From a bacterium (GTDB lineage Bacteria; Gemmatimonadota; Gemmatimonadetes; Gemmatimonadales; Gemmatimonadaceae): a stretch of DNA of 5,476 bases. Shown one piece after another: positions 1 to 5,453 of this stretch; within the stretch, counting starts at the first letter, position 1; every line of letters begins with the position of its first letter. Position numbers and translations under genes: made by a program. The notes under the pieces were generated by a model. That model was not told where the DNA came from. It was given only the letters and a program-made list of their open reading frames with translations, and did not search any database. Location of the stretch: assembly GCA_021802745.1 (NCBI GenBank), contig JAJZRK010000215.1, positions 1 through 5,476 of the forward strand, read 5' to 3'.

Positions 1-1
1 T

Positions 2-25
2 GGGGATCCGGGGGGCGGGGCGGGG
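2..25 (+). other. G-quadruplex-type motif (four G-tracts)
   Basis: Four runs of guanine lie on the + strand: 2-5 (4 G), 10-15 (6 G), 17-20 (4 G) and 22-25 (4 G). The loops between them are ATCC, C and C. Four tracts of at least four G with two one-base loops fit the classic intramolecular quadruplex rule with up to four tetrads. The motif lies about 110 bases before the first gene I call and at the very edge of the window, so its relation to an upstream gene is unknown. Folding and function are inferred. A GC-rich genome will produce some such runs by chance, but the one-base loops make this a strong motif. Confidence 0.5.
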
Positions 26-74
26 CGCGCGGTGATGCGCGCCGACGCCGCTGGCGCCGGCGGCGCCGGCCGGC
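25..74. repeat. GC-only inverted repeats upstream of the first gene
   Basis: Two palindromic elements follow the G-rich tract. GCGCGC at 25-30 and again at 37-42 can form a 6-bp stem around the loop GGTGAT. The 15-mer GCCGGCGGCGCCGGC at 56-70 consists of two GCCGGC palindromes separated by GGC, so it can fold on itself. No T-run follows either stem, so neither is a standard intrinsic terminator. They could be the tail of an upstream transcription unit, a REP-like element, or only a by-product of base composition. Confidence 0.35.
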
Positions 75-99
75 ATGCCTGCGCGGTACCTGCGCGCGC

Positions 100-129
100 T
101 TGCTCCACTCTGCCCGCGAGGCCCATATT
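100..129 (+). promoter_or_regulatory. Weak sigma70-like promoter candidate
   Basis: A possible -35 TTGCTC (100-105) and -10 CATATT (124-129) are separated by 18 bases. They match the sigma70 consensus at about 3/6 and 4/6 positions. CATATT stands out as an AT-rich island in a very GC-rich leader. The predicted transcription start, near 136, would overlap the ATG at 135 and would leave a leader of about 40 bases for a start at 177. This is a weak match and its use is inferred. Confidence 0.22.
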
Positions 130-134
130 GCGCC

Positions 135-329
135 ATGCACGCAATGCTCGCCTGGCAGAACGAACGGATCCGGGCCATGACGGCGGATGAGAAAGTGCGG
201 CTCTCGCAGGCGCTCTGGCGAGAGACGTGGGAGGTCGCGGCCGCTGGGGTGCGCGCGCGGCATCCCGAATGGTCTTCCGAACGGGTCGCCGAGCACGTCC
301 GCGAACTGATGCATGACGCCGGCGCCTAG
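135..329 (+). CDS. Small helical protein, putative partner of the nucleotidyltransferase
   Basis: The protein is about 64 aa, hydrophilic and rich in Arg, Glu and Ala, with no signal peptide or membrane segment. The core RAMTADEKVRLSQALW followed by GVRARHPEWSSERV looks like a short all-helical protein. I recall similar small proteins (an 'MTPEEK...LW' stretch, then 'A..R..HP.WS...V...VRE') encoded just before nucleotidyltransferase-like proteins, but no characterised function comes with that resemblance. The gene overlaps the next one by 17 bases (313-329), which argues for translational coupling and a joint job, perhaps as antitoxin or partner. The start is uncertain: in-frame ATGs occur at 75, 135, 144 and 177. 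I chose 135 because it keeps the residues before the conserved core, avoids the GC-only leader and has GAGG at 118-121, though that lies 13 bases upstream. The start at 177 would give 50 aa and still hold most of the core. Confidence 0.68.
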   Translation: MHAMLAWQNERIRAMTADEKVRLSQALWRETWEVAAAGVRARHPEWSSERVAEHVRELMHDAGA

Positions 330-888
330 CCTCATCGGGCTCTTCGTCGCGCCGATCAACCGGGCAGGCATCGAGTATATGGTCACCGGCGGCCTCGCCG
401 CCGTGGTGTATGGCCATCCGCGGTTGACCCTCGACATTGATCTCGTGATCCGGTTTTCGGCGCACGAGGCAGATAACTTCGGTGCGCTCTGGTCGTCCGA
501 GGCGTTCTACTGCCCACCCGCCGCCACGATCGTCGAGGAGCACGGCCGGGATGCACACGGCCACTTCAACGTGATCCATCGCGAGTCCGCGATGCGTGCG
601 GACGTCTATCTGGCCGGCGCTGACGAACTGACGGCGTGGGCGCTGCAGCATCGGGTCGCACGCAGTGTGGAAGGCGAGACGGTGCAGTTCGCACCGATCG
701 AGTATGTGATCGTCAACAAGCTGCGCTACTTCCACATGGGCGGCTCGGACCGCCACCTGCGCGACGTGGCACGGATGATGCAAATCAGTGCTCCCGACGT
801 GGACCGGCCGATACTGGACGGGTGGATTGCGCGACTTGGCTTGGCGGCCGAGTGGACGCACGCCCGGTCGCTTGAAGGACGCGAGTGA
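313..888 (+). CDS. MNT/AbiEii-like nucleotidyltransferase domain protein
   Basis: The 191-aa soluble protein carries the nucleotidyltransferase (pol-beta-like) fold signature near its N-terminus. VTGGLAAVVYGHPRLTLDIDLV places the GG at 26-27 and the metal-binding aspartates at D41 and D43. The stretch FNVIHRESAMRADVYL supplies the probable third acidic residue, D97. A helical C-terminal part has K136 and a GGSDRHLRDVARM segment (R147, H148, D151), which is typical of AbiEii/MNT-type uncharacterised nucleotidyltransferases. The family transfers a nucleotide to a tRNA, protein or small molecule; the target here is unknown. The ATG at 313 lies inside the end of the preceding small gene and has no good Shine-Dalgarno, as expected for coupled translation. 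The 346-base gap downstream suggests that the two-gene unit ends here. It could serve as the toxin half of a toxin-antitoxin pair, in antiphage defence, or in ordinary RNA modification. The fold assignment is strong and the role is not. Confidence 0.85.
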   Translation: MTPAPSLIGLFVAPINRAGIEYMVTGGLAAVVYGHPRLTLDIDLVIRFSAHEADNFGALWSSEAFYCPPAATIVEEHGRDAHGHFNVIHRESAMRADVYLAGADELTAWALQHRVARSVEGETVQFAPIEYVIVNKLRYFHMGGSDRHLRDVARMMQISAPDVDRPILDGWIARLGLAAEWTHARSLEGRE

Positions 889-1090
889 GTTGACGCGTCC
901 GACGTGGCTGTGCGCGCAGTGACGACGTGGTGTGGACCGTACTCCCCGTTCGACGAGCCCGGCGTTGCGCTGGGTGGCGACGGACTGCTGCACGTAGCGT
1001 GATCCGTTCCGGCGCTCAGCGCCAATCTCGATCGTGGCCTGCGCGGAGCGCTCGACCGGACGTATTCAGAACCTGTGCCATATGCCCGGT

Positions 1091-1125
1091 GTTGCCGGGG
1101 CGCCCACAGGGCTGCCCGGCGCAAC
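1091..1125. repeat. Imperfect inverted repeat / hairpin
   Basis: The left arm GTTGCCGGGGCGCCC (1091-1105) can pair with the right arm GGGCTGCCCGGCGCAAC (1109-1125) around a three-base loop ACA, with small bulges. The arms share GGGC, a CCCGGC block and the terminal AAC/GTT. No T-run follows, so I do not call it an intrinsic terminator. It sits about 110 bases before the ATPase start and just upstream of the possible -10 element, so it could mark the end of the preceding unit or act as an operator or RNA structure. Confidence 0.45.
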
Positions 1126-1150
1126 ATCCAGCTTCGCCGCGGGGTACACT
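1121..1150 (+). promoter_or_regulatory. Possible promoter of the ATPase gene
   Basis: TACACT at 1145-1150 matches the sigma70 -10 hexamer at four of six positions. A weak -35-like GCAACA (1121-1126, three of six) lies 18 bases upstream and overlaps the right arm of the hairpin at 1091-1125. Transcription would begin near 1157 and give a leader of about 80 bases. The overlap of a possible -35 with an inverted repeat would suit a repressor or activator site, but this is inference from weak matches. Confidence 0.25.
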
Positions 1151-1222
1151 TGTCATCGCCGCCGCCCGCGTCATGGCGCGGAGACCCGGCCGTGGGTTCT
1201 CAGTCTCTCCGCACGTCCCCTC

Positions 1223-1226
1223 GAGG
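1223..1226 (+). promoter_or_regulatory. Ribosome-binding site fixing the ATPase start
   Basis: GAGG is followed by eight bases and then ATG at 1235. This is the best Shine-Dalgarno match and spacing near any in-frame start of the ATPase frame. It supports 1235 over the far upstream ATG at 1034 or the adjacent GTG at 1232. Confidence 0.65.
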
Positions 1227-1234
1227 TTACGGTG

Positions 1235-3721
1235 ATGAGGCCATCCCCACCCGCACCGTCGTCACCGCCGCATGGCGCCCAGGCACCGCAGCCGGCCATC
1301 GCGTCCGCCACGGTGCCCGAAGCGCTGGCCACGCTGCACGTCAATCCGGCGACCGGGCTCTCCGACGACGAAGTGAGTGCGCGGCGGGCCGAGCACGGCT
1401 CCAACGAAGTGGCCGAACGCCGGGAACACCCGATCCGCAACTTCCTGCGGAAATTCTGGGGCGTCTCGGCGTGGATGCTCGAGCTGATCATCATCCTCTC
1501 GGCCGTGCTGGGAAAGATCGCCGACCTCGTGGTAGTGAGCGCCCTGCTCGTGATCAATGCCGTGCTCAGCGTGGTGCAGGAGCGCCGGGCTGCCGGCGTG
1601 GTCGAAGCGCTCCGGCGACGGCTGCAAGTGAATGCGCGGGCCCTGCGCGCGTCGCGCTGGCTCGTGGTTCCAGCTCGGGACTTGGTGCCCGGCGACATCG
1701 TGCGCGTGCGGCCGGGCGACATCGTGCCCGCCGACGTGAAGCTCCTCACGGGCGCGCTCTCCGTGGACCAGTCGGCGCTCACGGGGGAGTCCAAGGATGT
1801 GGACAAGGGCGCCGGTGAGGTGCTCTCGTCAGGATCGGTCGTGCGTCGCGGGGAAGGCAATGGCGTGGTAATGTTGACCGGCGCCCAGACGTACTTTGGC
1901 CGCACCACCGAACTCGTGCAGCGCGCGCGCCCGAAGCTCCATATCGAGGCGGTCGTGGCGAAGGTGGTGCGCTGGCTCTTTCTCATCGTCGCGGCGCTCC
2001 TCGCGGGAGTGGTCGGCCTGTCGCTCGCGCGCGGCGCGCCGCTTGGCGAGCTCATTCCCCTGGTGCTCGTGCTCCTGATGAGCGCCGTGCCGGTGGCGCT
2101 CCCGGTGATGTTCAGCGTCAGCACGGCGCTGGGATCGCGAGAACTCGCGAAGCACGGCGTGCTGGTCACTCGCCTGAGCGCCGCGGAGGACGCGGCGACG
2201 ATGGACGTGCTCTGTGCGGACAAGACGGGCACGATCACCATGAATCAGCTGGCCGTCACCAGCGTGATCGCGCTGGAGCACGCGACCGAGGCCGAGGTCC
2301 TGCTTGCCGGCGCGTTGGCGTCGCACGAGGCCAACCAGGATCCCATTGACCTCGCCTTCCTGGCGGCGGCCGCGGAGCGGAAGGTGTTCGAGCACCAGCC
2401 GGCAGTCACTCCGGTCTCGTTTGCGCCGTTCGATGCGAAGAACCGGCGCACGGAGGCGGTGGTCGCGATGGACGGCAGGCGGATCAAGGTCATGAAGGGC
2501 GCCATTCGCACGATCGGCGAGGCTTGCGGCGTGCTTCCCGCGGCGATCGCGGCGCTGGAAGCGCGGGTGCACGACGCGACGGCGAAGGGCGATCGCTCGC
2601 TGGCCGTTGCCCGCGGACCAGAGGCGGGCCCGCTCGCCCTGATCGGCCTGGTGTCGCTGCGCGATCCGCTGCGTCCCGACGCCGGCCGCATGATCGCCGC
2701 GCTTCAGGGCCTTGGGGTCTCGGTGAAGATGCTCACTGGAGACGCGCTGGCCGTCGCCGCTGAAATCGGCCGGGGAGTGGGACTGCCCGTCATCCGGCGC
2801 GTCGCCGACCTGAAAGCGGGCCTCGCCGGGGCGGGGAAGGAGTCGTCGGACCCGTTCGACGCGGCCGACGGCTTTGCGGAAGTCTTTCCGGAGGACAAGT
2901 ACATCGTGGTGCAGCGGCTGCAGGCGATGGGCCACGTGACCGGCATGACCGGCGACGGGGTCAACGACGCGCCGGCGCTGCGGCAAGCAGAGGTGGGCAT
3001 CGCCGTCAGCAGCGCGACCGACGTGGCAAAGGGTGCGGCGAGCGTGGTGCTCACCGAGCCAGGCCTGACCAACATCCTGGCGCTGGTGGAGCAGGGGCGC
3101 ATGATCTACCAGCGCATCCTGACGTGGATCATCAACAAGATCAGCCGGACGATCCTGAAGGCGGCCTTCGTGGCCATCGCGTTCGCGGCGACCGGCAAGT
3201 TCGTGGTGTCGGCGTTCGCGATGCTCCTGCTGGTCTTCATGACGGATTTCGCGAAGATCGCGCTCGCCACCGACACCGTGCGGCCGTCGCGAAAGCCGGA
3301 GACGTGGAACATCGGCGGGTTCATCACGGTGTCGGTGGTGCTGGGGCTGATGATGGTGGCGGAGACACTCGCGCTGCTCTGGATCGGCTGGACGCGATTT
3401 GGGCTCGCGACGAACGATCCCGCGCTCCACACCTTCAGCTTCCTGCTGCTGCTCTACTTTGCGGCGCTCTCGGTCGCCTCGGCGCGCGAGCGCCGGCCAT
3501 TCTGGTCGTCCATGCCAAGCCGCACGCTGCTCGCTTCGTTGGGCGGCGAAGTCGTCGTCGGGACGGTGCTCACCTACGTCGGCCTCCCTGACCTCCCACC
3601 GCTGTCGGCGGGGCAGCTTGGCGCGGTCGTCCTCTACGCACTGCTTGCGTGCCTGGTCGTCAACGACGCTGCAAAAGTCGTGATGATCCGGCGTCTCGTG
3701 CCGGCGTCCGTGGCATCCTGA
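1235..3721 (+). CDS. Type IIIA P-type ATPase, probable proton-efflux pump
   Basis: This 828-aa inner-membrane ATPase should couple ATP hydrolysis to cation export, most likely H+. In order: a Pro/Ala-rich leader (1-27), a cation-ATPase N-terminal domain (about 28-75), M1-M2 (about 78-115), an actuator domain with TGES (183-186), M3-M4 (about 247-300) with PVALP (286-290), the phosphorylation site DKTGT (D329), a compact nucleotide-binding domain with MKGA (420-423), MLTGD (499-503), ADGFAEVFPEDKY, TGDGVNDAP (from 572), and six further C-terminal membrane segments. The ADGFAEVFPEDKY and VVLTEPGL blocks are hallmarks of plasma-membrane H+-ATPases (TIGR01647-type). N108 in LLVIN and D671 in MTDFAKIALATD match the gate Asn and the proton-binding Asp of plant AHA2 as I remember them. 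There is no long C-terminal autoinhibitory domain. The start at 1235 is set by GAGG at 1223-1226. No partner subunit is encoded nearby, which fits a single-polypeptide pump. Family membership is near certain; the ion is inferred. Confidence 0.95.
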   Translation: MRPSPPAPSSPPHGAQAPQPAIASATVPEALATLHVNPATGLSDDEVSARRAEHGSNEVAERREHPIRNFLRKFWGVSAWMLELIIILSAVLGKIADLVVVSALLVINAVLSVVQERRAAGVVEALRRRLQVNARALRASRWLVVPARDLVPGDIVRVRPGDIVPADVKLLTGALSVDQSALTGESKDVDKGAGEVLSSGSVVRRGEGNGVVMLTGAQTYFGRTTELVQRARPKLHIEAVVAKVVRWLFLIVAALLAGVVGLSLARGAPLGELIPLVLVLLMSAVPVALPVMFSVSTALGSRELAKHGVLVTRLSAAEDAATMDVLCADKTGTITMNQLAVTSVIALEHATEAEVLLAGALASHEANQDPIDLAFLAAAAERKVFEHQPAVTPVSFAPFDAKNRRTEAVVAMDGRRIKVMKGAIRTIGEACGVLPAAIAALEARVHDATAKGDRSLAVARGPEAGPLALIGLVSLRDPLRPDAGRMIAALQGLGVSVKMLTGDALAVAAEIGRGVGLPVIRRVADLKAGLAGAGKESSDPFDAADGFAEVFPEDKYIVVQRLQAMGHVTGMTGDGVNDAPALRQAEVGIAVSSATDVAKGAASVVLTEPGLTNILALVEQGRMIYQRILTWIINKISRTILKAAFVAIAFAATGKFVVSAFAMLLLVFMTDFAKIALATDTVRPSRKPETWNIGGFITVSVVLGLMMVAETLALLWIGWTRFGLATNDPALHTFSFLLLLYFAALSVASARERRPFWSSMPSRTLLASLGGEVVVGTVLTYVGLPDLPPLSAGQLGAVVLYALLACLVVNDAAKVVMIRRLVPASVAS

Positions 3722-3763
3722 GCCATCACGAATCGTCCGGCGTCGTTCGTCAAATGGGAGATT

Positions 3764-3804
3764 CGGTGCGGAGCGGTGGCGTCGCACGGTCTCACGGTGC
3801 GAGC
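3764..3804. repeat. Direct repeat with competing hairpin arms after the ATPase gene
   Basis: CGGTGCGGAGC (3764-3774) and CGGTGCGAGC (3795-3804) are near-identical direct repeats. Between them lies TCGCAC (3782-3787). It pairs perfectly with GTGCGA in the second copy (3797-3802), and its CGCAC (3783-3787) pairs with GTGCG in the first copy (3766-3770). Only one pairing can form at a time. This lies 43-83 bases after the ATPase stop codon and before the membrane glycosyltransferase gene. It may be a 3'-end or attenuator-like structure, but no T-run is present. Confidence 0.35.
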
Positions 3805-3812
3805 TTGCGAAC

Positions 3813-3829
3813 TGCCGGCGACGCCGGCA
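3813..3829. repeat. 17-bp perfect palindrome
   Basis: TGCCGGCG, a central A, then CGCCGGCA form a perfect palindrome. As RNA it would fold into a 7-bp stem with a GAC loop. It lies 28 bases before the glycosyltransferase ATG at 3858. No T-run follows, so it is a poor intrinsic terminator. It could be an operator for a dimeric regulator, a REP-like element or a structure around translation initiation. Its 15-base core differs at one position from the palindrome at 56-70. Confidence 0.5.
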
Positions 3830-3857
3830 ACCTACCCCGGTGCTGCCACCACCTCTC

Positions 3858-5453
3858 ATGATTGAGCGACGGCGACCCTCCGCCCCTCTCGTGGCCTTCG
3901 CGCTGGCCCTCGTGGTGGCCCTGGGCTTTGCGCTGTACACGCACCACGCGTGGGAGGACTACTGGATCACCTTCCGTGCCAGCAAGAATCTTGCGACGGG
4001 GCACGGACTCGTGTTCAACGTTGGTGACCGGCTGCACACCTTCACCTCGCCGCTCGGCGTCCTCCTGCCGGCCGTGGCAAGCCTGCTCACCGCCAACTCC
4101 TCCGACGCAACGGCGCTCTGGATCTTCCGCGTGATGTCCGCCGCCGCGCTCGGCGGCGCCGCGGCCCTGCTGGTGCTGACGGCCCGGCAGCTGAACTACG
4201 GCCGTGTTGCCGCCTTCTTTCTCGTGGCATGGCTGGTGACCGACGCCAAGATCCTCGACTACACCATCAATGGCATGGAAACGGCGTTCATGATGGTGTT
4301 TCTCGCCTACGCGCTCTGGGCGCACACGCGCGCCGCTCCGCGAACCTGGATGCACCTGGGCGCGGCGTGGGCCGGCCTGATGTGGACGCGACCCGACAGC
4401 TTCGTGTACATCGGTCTCATCGCCGCCGGGTTCTGGCTGTTTCAGGACCCGCACGCGAGTGGCGTGACACGGAAGCAACTCGCCGGGCAGTTTGTCCGCG
4501 CGGCACTCGTCACCACGGCCCTCTACCTGCCGTGGCTGCTCTTTGCCCACGTCTACTACGGCACCATCGTGCCGCACACCGTGGACGCGAAGGGCGGCCT
4601 CGGCAGCGCGCACACCCTCGTGGGATTCCTCACGTCCACCCTGCAGCTGCCGTTCGAGTTCTCGCCGCAGGGCAGCACCCAGACGCGCGCCTTCCTGCCG
4701 GCGTACTTCATGATCGGCGGCTGGCCACCCGTTCTCCTCACGCTGGCGTGGCTGGCGGGCACGCTCAGCATCCTGGTGTGGCTCGTGCCCCGGCTGCGCG
4801 TCGAGACGCGGGTTGCTTCGTTTGCCTTCTTCGGCGCGCAGGCGTACCTCGCCTACTTTCCCAACAACGCCTATCCGTGGTACCTGCCCAGCACCACGCT
4901 CCTCGCGTTTGTGGCCGCCGGTGGCCTGGTGCAGCAGGCCTCCGGTCGGCGCGCAACGCGATGGATAGCCACCGGATTGGCCGCGTGCTCATTGGGGGTC
5001 GCTGCCTGGACGACCGTTCAAGTGGCGCGGGAGGTGGAAGCGCAGCAGCGCGTAGTGGAAGACGGCAACCGACGCAAGATCGGAGAGTGGCTGCGCGCGA
5101 ATGCCGCGGCGGGGCAGACGGTCTTTCTGGAACCACTCGGCTACATCGGCTACTACTCCGGGCTCAAGACCTATGATTTCCCCGGCATGTCCTCGCGCGA
5201 AGTCGTGGAGGCGCGCCGGCTCGTAGGCAACGACTGGGATGCCCTCATCCGCCACCTGCATCCCGACTGGCTGGTCCTGCGCCCGGCGGAGATCGCGCGG
5301 CTGGGCGCACGGGACTCAACCCTGTTGCGGCGCGACTACGCGGTGGCGCGGGAATTCTCGGTGGCCGACGACGTGGCAAAGTTGCGCGTGTACGGTCGTC
5401 TCGCGCTCATGAGCGACGCCCGCTACACCGTCTTCCGGTCCAACCGCCGCTGA
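3858..5453 (+). CDS. Polytopic GT-C-type membrane glycosyltransferase (putative)
   Basis: The 531-aa protein has a short basic N-terminus (ERRR), a first membrane helix at about 9-27, roughly ten more hydrophobic segments to about residue 390, and a soluble tail of about 140 aa. The first outer loop, WEDYWITFRASKNLATGHG (E33, D34), continues into LVFN, V, GDR and FTSPL. This resembles the 'DDAxITFRYxxNLxxGHGLVFNxGE' region of bacterial GT-C transferases of the AftB/ArnT-like broad group, where the acidic pair is the likely catalytic site. NGMET (138-142), a TRPD motif (177-180) and GYIGYYSGLKTYDFPGM (428-444) in the tail are also typical. The family moves a sugar from a polyprenyl-phosphate donor to a cell-envelope acceptor outside the membrane. 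The acceptor here is unknown because no partner genes are in view. I prefer the ATG at 3858; an in-frame GTG at 3840 would add six residues, and neither has a clear Shine-Dalgarno. The fold class is likely and the substrate is open. Confidence 0.82.
   Translation: MIERRRPSAPLVAFALALVVALGFALYTHHAWEDYWITFRASKNLATGHGLVFNVGDRLHTFTSPLGVLLPAVASLLTANSSDATALWIFRVMSAAALGGAAALLVLTARQLNYGRVAAFFLVAWLVTDAKILDYTINGMETAFMMVFLAYALWAHTRAAPRTWMHLGAAWAGLMWTRPDSFVYIGLIAAGFWLFQDPHASGVTRKQLAGQFVRAALVTTALYLPWLLFAHVYYGTIVPHTVDAKGGLGSAHTLVGFLTSTLQLPFEFSPQGSTQTRAFLPAYFMIGGWPPVLLTLAWLAGTLSILVWLVPRLRVETRVASFAFFGAQAYLAYFPNNAYPWYLPSTTLLAFVAAGGLVQQASGRRATRWIATGLAACSLGVAAWTTVQVAREVEAQQRVVEDGNRRKIGEWLRANAAAGQTVFLEPLGYIGYYSGLKTYDFPGMSSREVVEARRLVGNDWDALIRHLHPDWLVLRPAEIARLGARDSTLLRRDYAVAREFSVADDVAKLRVYGRLALMSDARYTVFRSNRR

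Larger units (their letters stand above)
889..1234. other. Intergenic region without a supported gene
   Basis: I see no credible gene in these 346 bases on either strand. The reading frame of the ATPase stays open upstream to an ATG at 1034, and another frame is open from 927 to 1235. Both translate to Arg-, Ala- and Cys-rich sequence without domain character. The region holds a 13-base palindrome GGCGCTCAGCGCC (1011-1023), an imperfect hairpin (1091-1125), a possible -10 element (1145-1150) and the ATPase ribosome-binding site (1223-1226). No GC-stem plus T-run terminator follows the nucleotidyltransferase gene. Confidence 0.6.

Noticed and set aside
890..895. TTGACG right after the nucleotidyltransferase stop as a -35 box
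   Set aside because: No -10-like hexamer lies at the proper distance; the sequence near 913-918 is CGCGCA.
1011..1023. GGCGCTCAGCGCC as an intrinsic terminator of the first unit
   Set aside because: The stem is only 5 bp with a three-base loop and is followed by AATCTCG rather than a T-run.
927..1235. A 102-codon plus-strand frame in the intergenic region
   Set aside because: The translation is Arg-rich with scattered Cys and no domain character. There is no ribosome-binding site, and the frame spans the hairpin and the ATPase ribosome-binding site.
1171..2241. A 356-codon minus-strand open frame
   Set aside because: It is rich in Ser, Thr and Arg with no recognisable motif and is fully opposite the ATPase start region and N-terminal half. 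Treated as a shadow frame.
3805..3833. TTGCGA as a -35 box for the glycosyltransferase gene
   Set aside because: The sequence 17 bases downstream is CAACCT, matching the -10 consensus at only two positions.
1829..3940. A 703-codon open frame on the minus strand opposite the ATPase gene
   Set aside because: It is antisense to an unmistakable ATPase, is packed with Arg and His repeats, shows no domain pattern, and is expected as a codon-bias shadow in GC-rich DNA.
4229..5176. A 315-codon plus-strand frame inside the glycosyltransferase gene
   Set aside because: It overlaps the glycosyltransferase gene in another frame and translates to Arg-, Gly- and His-rich sequence without motifs.
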